A stretch of 11,964 bases of DNA, taken from the NCBI GenBank assembly GCA_031271555.1, contig JAISVN010000158.1, forward strand, positions 1 through 11,964. The letters are read 5' to 3'. This DNA comes from Candidatus Methanoplasma sp. (lineage in GTDB: Archaea > Thermoplasmatota > Thermoplasmata > Methanomassiliicoccales > Methanomethylophilaceae). Within the stretch, counting starts at the first letter, position 1. Each line of letters opens with the position of its first letter. Positions 1 through 5,979 of this stretch are shown here, piece by piece. Both the position numbers and the translations under genes were made by a program. Under the pieces are notes generated by a model. It had not been told where the DNA came from. It ran no database searches and saw only the letters and a list, made by a program, of their open reading frames with translations.

Positions 1-233
1 TTATTCTCGGCTGCAGCCTCGTCATCATCCCTTATACTGATATCTATGCAGGGGCGTTTTTCAGAATAGATTATGCATGCGCCGATCACTATGCATAGGG
101 AAAAGGCTGCGGATATGACATACAGCACGGTACTACTTTCTACGTTCTGACCGTGCATCATAAAATACATCAAAGAGACGGTAACCCCAGTCAGTATGGC
201 AAGTACTCCCAATCTCTCCAAACTTCTGCTCAA
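1..233 (-). CDS. Small two-helix membrane protein, 3' part cut off by window edge
   Basis: I do not recognise this gene. The open frame starts at a TTG (231-233) and stays open to the left edge for 77 codons. A TAA lies in the same frame just upstream, and no in-frame ATG precedes the hydrophobic part. Two membrane segments are seen at about residues 8-22 (LGVLAILTGVTVSLM) and 37-57 (around VISAAFSLCIVIG), separated by a short polar loop (HGQNVESS). A charged, acidic tail (RDDDEAAAEN) follows and continues out of the window. The reason for calling it real is two clean hydrophobic segments in one frame, with polar linkers where expected. It has the same orientation as the nitrogenase-like operon but is separated from it by a terminator-like hairpin, so it is probably its own unit or reached only by readthrough. 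The TTG start is uncertain; no good ribosome binding site is visible. Confidence 0.5.
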   Translation of the reverse strand, partial: MSRSLERLGVLAILTGVTVSLMYFMMHGQNVESSTVLYVISAAFSLCIVIGACIIYSEKRPCIDISIRDDDEAAAEN

Positions 234-249
234 GTCCGCACATCCAGTT

Positions 250-287
250 TAAAAAATAAGTGGCATTGCTGCCACTTTAAGATTTTT
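250..287 (-). terminator. Hairpin with U-tract ending the nitrogenase-like operon
   Basis: A perfect 8-bp stem with a 4-nt loop lies at 258-277 (AAGTGGCA / TGCCACTT). Read on the minus strand it is followed by a run of six T (256-251), directly behind the TAA stop of the substrate-binding protein at 279-277. A second T-run (282-287) lies on the plus-strand side, so the structure could work in both directions. U-tracts are the main termination signal in archaea; the stem may add to it or protect the 3' end. Confidence 0.7.
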
Positions 288-1533
288 TATTATATTCCTC
301 GGCAGTTATGATGAACTGTCCGTCGACTTTGAAATCGATGCCGTATATGTCCATCAGCTTCTGATGCCATTCATCGGCGAACCCGTCTTCGAACAGTTCA
401 GGATACATGAACTCTGCCATGTACGCTATTCTAAGGGTCTGGGGCAGCGTGAAATCTATGACACAGAATTTGCCGTTCTTGTATGCGTTCATTGGTTTTA
501 CGACCTCTCCATACATCTCGTACAAGTTTTCGCGCACTTCAGGAGAGGATCCGTAACCCATTGTGAATATCCTTATTATGTACTCTGGATCGTAGTTCAG
601 TATCCAGGTGCCGTTATCCGCATTAAGCATCTTATAATTGTTCCAGTCAGCGATGGTCTTCCCGCCGGAGGCCTCTAAAGCCTTGGTATAGTCGTTGCCG
701 ATGCCCGCTGCAGCATATAATGCGAACCACACGAGTGCAGTGCGGCGGTCGGCATCCTCCAGACTGGCGACCTTATCTTCTACTGCCGAAAGCATATCAT
801 GGCACCAGTCGGCATACTTCTGTGACCGCTCCTCGCAATCCACAAGGTATCCCAGGGTCAGAGCGCTGGATGAACTTTCCTCGCCGTCCATCCCCAGTAT
901 GGGGATTATATCGATGCCAGCTCTGTTGTATAGTGCTCTGACAGATGCATCGATTACTCTGGATTCAAGATTGCCTATTATGACCGCATCAGGGACCCCA
1001 GCGGCAGTGATCCCTTCGAAATCCGCAGGGTCGCTCGTGGTCAGGGTCTTTGCCCCTTCAAAGGATTTGAACAGGATACTGTCTTCTTTGGTATAACCTA
1101 TGATCTTCGAATCATCCAGTCCGACGGCAAGCGCCATCAGTTGAGGGGAATTGGCGAGTACCACTATCTTATCCAGAGGCCACACGACATTGGACGTATC
1201 GTAATTTCCGTCAATGTACCAGACCGTCAGACCATCTTCTCGTGAGAGCATCTTCCTTACTTGTTCGACATCCCTCTGATCAACCGTCCCGTCATTGTTT
1301 GCGTCACAGAATGCGGTCTCATCCACATCTCCAACTATGCATTCCTCTATGTATCTGATATCATCTTCATCGATGACACTGTCTTCGTTGGCGTTGCCGT
1401 ATACCTGCAATTCGCCCCCGTAGTCCTGTATCTTCTTGGAATCATTGCCGCCGTATAACATCACGACCGCCGCCACTCCGGCAACGGCCAAGATCAAAAC
1501 GGCCAATACTGCGATCAGCTTATTCTTTTCCAT
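277..1533 (-). CDS. FeCT-type ABC transporter substrate-binding protein with dockerin-like calcium domain
   Basis: This 418-residue protein is predicted to bind a metal complex outside the cell and pass it to an ABC importer of the iron-siderophore/cobalamin/heme class. Residues 5-28 form one hydrophobic signal or anchor segment. Residues 44-98 form two EF-hand-like loops of dockerin type I spacing: N47, N49, D51, D55, D58 and D77, N79, D81, D85, D88. Residues from about 100 to the end match the helical-backbone binding-protein fold (PF01497/TroA-like), including IVVLANSPQLMALAVGL, PDAVIIGN and a C-terminal stretch with MYPELF. No lipobox cysteine is seen after the hydrophobic segment, so anchoring by the uncleaved helix is likely. 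It lies 37 bp after the NifK-like gene on the same strand, with AGGA at 1542-1545 spaced 8 nt from the ATG. No permease or ATPase gene is present in the window. The ligand cannot be told from sequence; co-transcription suggests it is substrate, cofactor or metal source for the reductase. Confidence 0.85.
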   Translation of the reverse strand: MEKNKLIAVLAVLILAVAGVAAVVMLYGGNDSKKIQDYGGELQVYGNANEDSVIDEDDIRYIEECIVGDVDETAFCDANNDGTVDQRDVEQVRKMLSREDGLTVWYIDGNYDTSNVVWPLDKIVVLANSPQLMALAVGLDDSKIIGYTKEDSILFKSFEGAKTLTTSDPADFEGITAAGVPDAVIIGNLESRVIDASVRALYNRAGIDIIPILGMDGEESSSSALTLGYLVDCEERSQKYADWCHDMLSAVEDKVASLEDADRRTALVWFALYAAAGIGNDYTKALEASGGKTIADWNNYKMLNADNGTWILNYDPEYIIRIFTMGYGSSPEVRENLYEMYGEVVKPMNAYKNGKFCVIDFTLPQTLRIAYMAEFMYPELFEDGFADEWHQKLMDIYGIDFKVDGQFIITAEEYNKKS

Positions 1534-1570
1534 TTTATCATTCCTGTCCTTGGTTCTTTTCTACTGTCTG

Positions 1571-2821
1571 TCATAACATCGGATTCACTATGCGGTCCAG
1601 TATGTACATAGCACCGCTCGGCCCCAATACGGGAGAAGGCCGGAAATCCGTATTCATGATGGAAGGGAATGAGATGTCTATCCCTCTCCTGCAATTGCCT
1701 GATGCCTGTTCCAGCTGTGCTGTGTTCCCATCACAAAGGATGACATCCAAACGTCCGCGTCTTTTTTCGTTAAGACAGCCCGATAGGTTGTTTTCAGTGA
1801 GAAACATGGACAATAATTCGTCGGCGCCTTCGTATCCCGTATCGTTGATCATCACCGATGCCGGCACCATAGATAGCGACTCAAAGAGCCATTTGGTCAA
1901 AGGATACGTAATAGAGGGATCGGCCTCTATTGCAAAGGATCTCCCATGGACATCGTTCCTTCCGGACAGCATGCATTCGTAAGCTCTTTTCCGGAAGCGG
2001 TCGACATATTCCTTCGCCTTGGAAGGATCTTTTCCAGTCATCTGGGCAACAATCCCTATCATATCGTCGGTGGCATCGAACCCGACGGGAGAATAACCCA
2101 AGGATATGGATTCGATCCCATACCTTTCCAGATAGAATGATGCTGTCGTCCTGGCATATTCCGGACAAAGGACGATGTTATACTGTGCGTTTACGGACTC
2201 CCTCATCTCCTCTATGGAGGATCCGGCCCCCACGCAGCATATTACCTTCAGGCCCATGAGTTCGAAGATGGTCCTGAACTCTTCAACCGCCGTTCTCCAA
2301 TCCTTTGTCAGGATATTCAGCCCAAGAATATTGACGGAATCTTCGATCGGTGACGATCTTTCAGAGGATAGTTTCTCAATGACCCTTGCAATGGTCAGGT
2401 CCATGCCGTCGCTGAACGGCCCAGATAACACATGGGCATCAAGGATGATCGCTTTGTCGCTGATTCCGCATTCTTCGATAGCCTTGCTGCAATCATCCCC
2501 GATGAGAGAGGCTCCCGGCGAACATACAACAGCAACGAATGAGTTATTTTTCGCTTTGACGAAATCCAAAGCGTCCCTCAACTTCTCATATGCGCCGTGG
2601 ATGTAATCCATGGACAGTACACCGGTGCATGGTACCCTCGGATATCCGCGGTAGTACGGCATTCCCACGCCGCATCCCGGTTCCGGCCTGGGGTATGATT
2701 TATTGGAAAGCACGGTCAGGTTCTTTCGACATCCGTCCGGTCCGTGGAGCAGCACTGCCGCATCCGATATGCCTTCGATCGCCATCACAGCTCCGATGAA
2801 CCCATCCGGTCCGGTCAGCAT
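1571..2821 (-). CDS. Nitrogenase-like NifK/NifE-family subunit (short beta-like partner)
   Basis: A 416-residue member of the nitrogenase component 1 oxidoreductase family (PF00148), predicted to pair with the NifD-like half of the upstream fusion protein. Family marks are HGPDGC with C31, VPC at C65, and VVCSPGASLIGDD with C100 in front of the conserved IGDD turn. NIVLC at C219 is followed by a helix and YGIES, and then GYSPVGFDATDD, as in NifD/E/BchB proteins. By hand alignment C31 and C100 match NifK Cys95 and Cys153, while the first NifK cluster ligand (Cys70) has no counterpart because the protein begins at about that point. C65 matches a non-ligand cysteine of NifK. The ATG sits inside ATGCTGA, where it overlaps the stop of the fusion gene by 7 bp, so the two are translationally coupled. 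An in-frame TGA just upstream excludes a longer start. It is shorter than true NifK (about 460-520 residues). It is not a molybdenum nitrogenase beta subunit; NifN- or BchB-like alternatives cannot be excluded. Confidence 0.85.
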   Translation of the reverse strand: MLTGPDGFIGAVMAIEGISDAAVLLHGPDGCRKNLTVLSNKSYPRPEPGCGVGMPYYRGYPRVPCTGVLSMDYIHGAYEKLRDALDFVKAKNNSFVAVVCSPGASLIGDDCSKAIEECGISDKAIILDAHVLSGPFSDGMDLTIARVIEKLSSERSSPIEDSVNILGLNILTKDWRTAVEEFRTIFELMGLKVICCVGAGSSIEEMRESVNAQYNIVLCPEYARTTASFYLERYGIESISLGYSPVGFDATDDMIGIVAQMTGKDPSKAKEYVDRFRKRAYECMLSGRNDVHGRSFAIEADPSITYPLTKWLFESLSMVPASVMINDTGYEGADELLSMFLTENNLSGCLNEKRRGRLDVILCDGNTAQLEQASGNCRRGIDISFPSIMNTDFRPSPVLGPSGAMYILDRIVNPML

Positions 2822-4935
2822 GTCGGATCACCCCATGATCTCCACCCTTCTGTAGGATTCGCTATAAGCGTATTGCATATGTAATCCAGATAATTCATCG
2901 ATGCGAAATGCGTCAGAGATTCCTGTGCGACATTGGCACATCTCCTTTCTCCCAGCAGGGACATGTTCACGTCTCTGATCACAATATCCGGATCATCCAT
3001 TCTTATGGCTGATATTATCTCAGGAATTGTCATTCCTGTTATGAAATCGAATCTGCCTTTGTATTTTGAATGGAAAGCCGATGATGCCGACCTCATTGCC
3101 AGAACATATATCTTCCCGATCTCGGCACCCGCATCCGTGAGACACTCCAGGATCCAATCTATTCTGGAGGATGAGCTGATCAGCATGTCGATGCGTTTGC
3201 CAGATATAATTCCTGAAACGCGTTCGGTCTTTGCTTTGTATTCCCTCTCCAGTTCTGAGACAAGGGATGCAGTATCTCTGCTGATTAATCCCCCGATCTC
3301 CTGAACCCATTCTATTGTTTCCGAGAACCCACGCGGCAAGGGCGAACCGGTCACCTTCATACCCTTTGCCTCAAGGAGCCCCTTCATCATATTATTGGTA
3401 TCAGAATCTTCCACGAGGATGTTGATCCTGTTCCTTTTTGCTTTGACCACATCTTCAAGATTGCAATCCTCGAAGATCTTGGTCCCCATCTCCAGCCCAA
3501 GTCTTGAAAGAATGTCCGTGAGCCAGGATTCGTTCAGGCCTCTGTTGAATCCCATGAAGTTATCGCCGACAAGATTCACCCTCATAACGTCCGGCTCTGC
3601 ATCCCCGTCTATAAGCCCGATGTATTGCTTTATGACCTCGATGCGCCCTTCCTCGCTGTCGCCTGACAGGTTCCCGTCGGCATGTATGATCATCACGCAA
3701 ACGTCTTTATGATCTTTCTCAAAAGATTCCGCCACGCGGTCAACATGCTCTCCGGTTATGCCCGAGACACAGGTGGTTATAACGAGAATGACTTTGTTCC
3801 CCTTTCCGGCCAGTTCCTCCAATTTCCTCCTGAGGTCTCTTTCCCCTCCGAAAACGGAAGAATTGTTGCTCATATCGGTACATGTGATGTTGTTCCTCAT
3901 GATCGGACGGATGGCAGGATTCGTAGCGATATCGGAAAGGTAGTGGCTGTCCTGCGTATGGCACATCACATAACCGCAGCTTCTTGGTCCATGGATCACT
4001 ACGGGGATGTCCATTATCCTTCCTGCCCCGAATGCCGCTCCTCTCGATGCACATGATGACATCCCGAGTTGTTTGGAGGTCTGGCAGGATCTTTTCGGTT
4101 CGAATCCTCCCTTGGAAGGACTGCGTCCGCTCAGAAGCCCCTCCAGCTGATCATCGGTTAGAGGGCGGGGGTGATAAAGCCGCCCTTTGCATTCTGCCAA
4201 TGAGATGATGTCATCGGCGATCTTAGAATACTGCCTTGACGGAACTGAATCAGGGAACATCTCAGATACCGTTCTCATCTCCATTTCGGCTACAGAGAAA
4301 AGATCCGATCTCGGGATCGATGCCACGATCGGTATGCCGATGGCCTCGGCGAATCTTTCGACAATGGACGGCTCATTATCGAGTCCGCGCTCATTGAATA
4401 TTATTCCGGCCGCCCTTGGTCTCGCAGAACCGAAGTTCAGCATTCCTCTCAATATGTTGTTGGCGGCATATATCGACATGAACTCGCCGGATGTCACGAT
4501 ATATATCGCATCCGCATTCTCCGATCTCATCGGGACTGCGAACCCGCCGCATACAACATCCCCGAGGACATCGTAGACAGTGATATCGCTTGATGACTCC
4601 CCAACGCCGAGCCGGCTGAGCGTATCGAAGGTCGTAAGTATTCCGCGGCCCGCACACCCTATTCCGGGTTCCGGTCCGCCCGCCTCTATGCATGATATCC
4701 CCATTACGCCCGTCATGACCACATCAGACAGTTTCCTTTCCGGCAGGGGTGTGGATCTAACATAATCCAAAACCGTGGTCTGTCTTCTGCCTCCGATCAA
4801 AGGTCTCGTGGAATCGTGTTTGGGGTCGCAGCCTATATGCATGACCTTCATTCCCTTGGACGCCAATGCGTAAGAGAGGTTGGAAGATGTCGTTGATTTT
4901 CCGATTCCTCCCTTCCCATAGATCGCCATCTTCAT
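2815..4935 (-). CDS. Fused nitrogenase-like protein: NifH-like iron protein joined to NifD-like subunit
   Basis: A 706-residue fusion that joins the reductase and one catalytic half of a nitrogenase-like enzyme. Residues 1-267 are a complete NifH/BchL/CfbC-type iron protein. The P-loop GKGGIGKST is at 7-15 and the DPK switch at 37-39. GGPEPGIGCAGRG contains cluster ligand C94 and the R97 equivalent of the NifH ADP-ribosylation site. YDVLGDVVCGG contains cluster ligand C129, and the family's C-terminal PLTDDQLEGLL is present. A short linker (about 270-282) leads to a NifD/E-like domain (284-706). There SCASRGAAFG (C295), IHGPRSCGY (C320), CTDMSNNSSVFGGERDL (352-368) and TTCVSGITGEH (C389) align with NifD Cys62, Cys88, the VFGG segment and Cys154. 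A NifD-type cofactor cysteine is not seen. The gene starts the operon, overlaps the NifK-like gene by 7 bp, and has no Shine-Dalgarno but a TATA-like box about 26-35 nt upstream, consistent with a leaderless mRNA. The substrate is unknown. Ordinary NifH and NifD are separate proteins, so the fusion is the striking point. Confidence 0.9.
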   Translation of the reverse strand: MKMAIYGKGGIGKSTTSSNLSYALASKGMKVMHIGCDPKHDSTRPLIGGRRQTTVLDYVRSTPLPERKLSDVVMTGVMGISCIEAGGPEPGIGCAGRGILTTFDTLSRLGVGESSSDITVYDVLGDVVCGGFAVPMRSENADAIYIVTSGEFMSIYAANNILRGMLNFGSARPRAAGIIFNERGLDNEPSIVERFAEAIGIPIVASIPRSDLFSVAEMEMRTVSEMFPDSVPSRQYSKIADDIISLAECKGRLYHPRPLTDDQLEGLLSGRSPSKGGFEPKRSCQTSKQLGMSSCASRGAAFGAGRIMDIPVVIHGPRSCGYVMCHTQDSHYLSDIATNPAIRPIMRNNITCTDMSNNSSVFGGERDLRRKLEELAGKGNKVILVITTCVSGITGEHVDRVAESFEKDHKDVCVMIIHADGNLSGDSEEGRIEVIKQYIGLIDGDAEPDVMRVNLVGDNFMGFNRGLNESWLTDILSRLGLEMGTKIFEDCNLEDVVKAKRNRINILVEDSDTNNMMKGLLEAKGMKVTGSPLPRGFSETIEWVQEIGGLISRDTASLVSELEREYKAKTERVSGIISGKRIDMLISSSSRIDWILECLTDAGAEIGKIYVLAMRSASSAFHSKYKGRFDFITGMTIPEIISAIRMDDPDIVIRDVNMSLLGERRCANVAQESLTHFASMNYLDYICNTLIANPTEGWRSWGDPTC

Positions 4936-4950
4936 GAGGCATGGATTCGG

Positions 4951-5020
4951 AAAATGATTATTAAAATATTATTAAATTATTAATAATTATTAAGATTGAA
5001 ATCTATTTTTATTATTAACA
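4951..5020 (-). promoter_or_regulatory. AT-rich promoter of the nitrogenase-like operon with five ATTATTAA repeats
   Basis: The sequence TTAAAATATT at 4961-4970 lies 26-35 nt ahead of the ATG on the minus strand and can serve as the archaeal TATA box for a leaderless message. ATTATTAA (TTAATAAT in promoter orientation) occurs five times, starting at 4957, 4968, 4976, 4986 and 5011. Two central copies are part of a perfect 14-bp palindrome (AATTATTAATAATT, 4975-4988). Low sequence complexity explains part of this. The even spacing of 8-11 bp and the palindrome make a repressor-binding array plausible. Confidence 0.5.
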
Positions 5021-5210
5021 TCAATCCGAAAAGCAGGAATCGGCCCTCTCCGGATATTCGTTCTTATATTGACGTATCTGGATATACATCTTTAGAGATT
5101 CATGATTACTCCATACACATGCAATTTATTCACAGGATCAATTAATAAAAAAAGCAAAATGGCAACCATATCATAATGAGGCGGTTCAAACAAAATGAGT
5201 CATATGGCTG
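5021..5210. other. Intergenic stretch, no gene recognised
   Basis: Only very short reading frames occur here and none has a convincing start signal. An AT-rich patch (5138-5154, AATTAATAAAAAAAG) could be a plus-strand TATA box for transcription beginning near 5165-5175, that is, toward the inverted-repeat-bounded element that follows. I see no tRNA, no CRISPR repeat and no transposase remnant. Confidence 0.4.
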
Positions 5211-5516
5211 AACTCTAACTTCAGAAATCGAGGCGCGATGGTTTTCTATCCCATGCAGAAACTCCTGTCATCAAATTCACCTGCATGAGGTTTTTCCGGT
5301 GCGGGAGAATGTATATGCGGTCATGTTCCATCGGGTACATCGTAGGATGTGAAGCGTATTGGTGGTCCACCATGGTTTGGAATAAAGTCATGGTAAAAAG
5401 AAGGAAGGTCTCTGAGTGGGAGGAGGGAACGCCTAACTCGATGGGATGGTCATGGGGGCGCAGCCCAAAGGCGTAGCATGAGGTATGACGTATGCCCCAA
5501 TTTCAAAGTTAGAGTT
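5211..5516. repeat. About 306-bp element closed by an 11-bp inverted repeat; possible structured RNA
   Basis: AACTCTAACTT at 5211-5221 is the exact reverse complement of AAGTTAGAGTT at 5506-5516. Pairing continues inward after a small internal loop (GAAAT 5224-5228 with ATTTC 5500-5504, then G and GGC with GCC). Inside are further potential stems. CCCATGCAG (5250-5258) pairs with CTGCATGAGG (5281-5290) with one bulge. ACATC and GATGT flank a GTAG tetraloop (5337-5350). CTATCCCAT (5246-5254) pairs with ATGGGATGG (5441-5449) with one G-U pair, competing with the first. The base composition is mixed and no frame codes a recognisable protein. No direct target-site duplication is visible. It could be a non-coding RNA whose ends pair, on either strand, or a small non-autonomous transposon relic. 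Signal recognition particle RNA was considered because of size, but its conserved motifs are absent. Confidence 0.45.
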
Positions 5517-5546
5517 AAAACGACGAAAAAAATGTAAGCCAGATGG

Positions 5547-5854
5547 AAAAATGGTGTCAAGTGGTGATAGTACCCCCCCTTCTGTTTCAGGCAGCATTCA
5601 ACTATGCACTCTACCCGCCGGTCGCGGGCGGTCATCCCGGCTGTATGAGCTTGCTCCGATGAGGTGTCGCCGTTTCACCATATCCTTGGGAACGTCACTG
5701 TCAGCAGATCATCCTTAACCAAGGCTGTGTCGTTTCTGGGCCCTTGCCAAAGCTCTCGCCTTACCGGATTTCCCGGTTCATCTTGCCCTGTGGAGGAGGG
5801 AAGTTCCTCAGCTGGATCTAGTCCTACCGTCGGCTGCCCTTCATCTCTTGACAC
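5547..5854 (-). ncRNA. rnpB: RNase P RNA, archaeal type A, with 3' U-tract
   Basis: The catalytic RNA of ribonuclease P, which matures tRNA 5' ends. Read on the minus strand, the ends pair as GTGTCAAG (5854-5847) with CTTGACAC (5561-5554), giving an 8-bp P1 helix. Between them lie the universally conserved elements in the right order. GAGGAACTTCC (5809-5799) is the CR-I-like strand of P4. GGTGAAACGG (5679-5670) and GGAGCAAG (5657-5650) match CR-II/III and CR-IV. ACAGAA followed by a G-run (5585-5573) is CR-V and the second P4 strand. The enclosed RNA is about 301 nt, in the usual archaeal size range. Five U residues (5551-5547) follow as a terminator. CR-I differs somewhat from the common GAGGAAAGTCC form. 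The gene name rnpB is used for the RNA in general. Confidence 0.88.
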
Positions 5855-5871
5855 TCATAGTATGCAGGATT

Positions 5872-5886
5872 CGTATTTTTCTTTAG
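5872..5886 (-). promoter_or_regulatory. TATA-like box for RNase P RNA
   Basis: On the minus strand CTAAAGAAAAATACG lies about 20-30 nt ahead of the P1 helix of RNase P RNA. AAAAATA (5880-5874) has the position and composition of an archaeal TATA box, with purines upstream in the place of the TFB recognition element. Assigned by position and composition only. Confidence 0.45.
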
Positions 5887-5905
5887 CGGTCCGAGAGGCA
5901 ACATC

Positions 5906-5927
5906 GCATCTTTGACGGAAAAGATGC
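5906..5927. other. Hairpin between RNase P RNA promoter and tetR
   Basis: GCATCTTT (5906-5913) and AAAGATGC (5920-5927) form a perfect 8-bp stem with a 6-nt loop. No U-tract follows on either strand, so it is not a standard terminator. It sits between divergent transcription units and may be a binding site or part of an untranslated region; the role is unknown. Confidence 0.35.
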
Positions 5928-5940
5928 CTTCTTCCATAGG

Positions 5941-5970
5941 AATTAATTAAATATGTTTAAAACATGTTAA
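5941..5970 (+). promoter_or_regulatory. tetR promoter with overlapping palindromic operator candidates
   Basis: AATTAAATATG (5945-5955) lies about 25-35 nt ahead of the ATG at 5980 and fits a TATA box for a leaderless message; no Shine-Dalgarno precedes the start. Overlapping it are ATGTTT-A-AAACAT (5953-5965) and the perfect palindrome AACATGTT (5961-5968). A palindrome over the TATA box directly before a TetR-family gene suggests autorepression. Confidence 0.5.
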
Positions 5971-5979
5971 GTAAAGTAT

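Noticed and set aside
1571..4935. A true molybdenum, vanadium or iron-only nitrogenase (nifHDK)
   Set aside because: NifH and NifD are fused, the NifK-like chain is short and lacks the first cluster ligand, the NifD-like domain lacks the cofactor cysteine, and no nifB, nifE or nifN is nearby.
1571..4935. CfbC/CfbD of coenzyme F430 synthesis
   Set aside because: CfbCD consists of a separate iron protein and a single component-1 chain. Here there are two different component-1 chains and a fusion. A distant relation is possible, but I would not name it so without a tree.
4951..5020. Replication origin, because of the AT-rich repeats
   Set aside because: No ORB-like elements with G-rich flanks and no cdc6/orc1 gene nearby; the position directly before a start codon favours a promoter.
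5180..5200. tRNA-like GCGGTTCAAAC segment
   Set aside because: No acceptor, D or anticodon arms can be folded around it on either strand.
5285..5476. A 63-codon protein gene on the plus strand
   Set aside because: Its composition is unlike a protein (many Trp, Met, Arg, Gly), there is no convincing start signal, and it lies inside the inverted-repeat-bounded element.
5211..5516. Archaeal SRP (7S) RNA
   Set aside because: The size and the paired ends fit, but on neither strand could I find the Alu-domain UGUNR loop motif or the helix 8 GNAR/GGAGCAG-type motif.
5485..5915. Overlapping small reading frames on both strands
   Set aside because: They fall on the RNase P RNA gene, which explains the sequence conservation signals; none has a recognisable protein domain.
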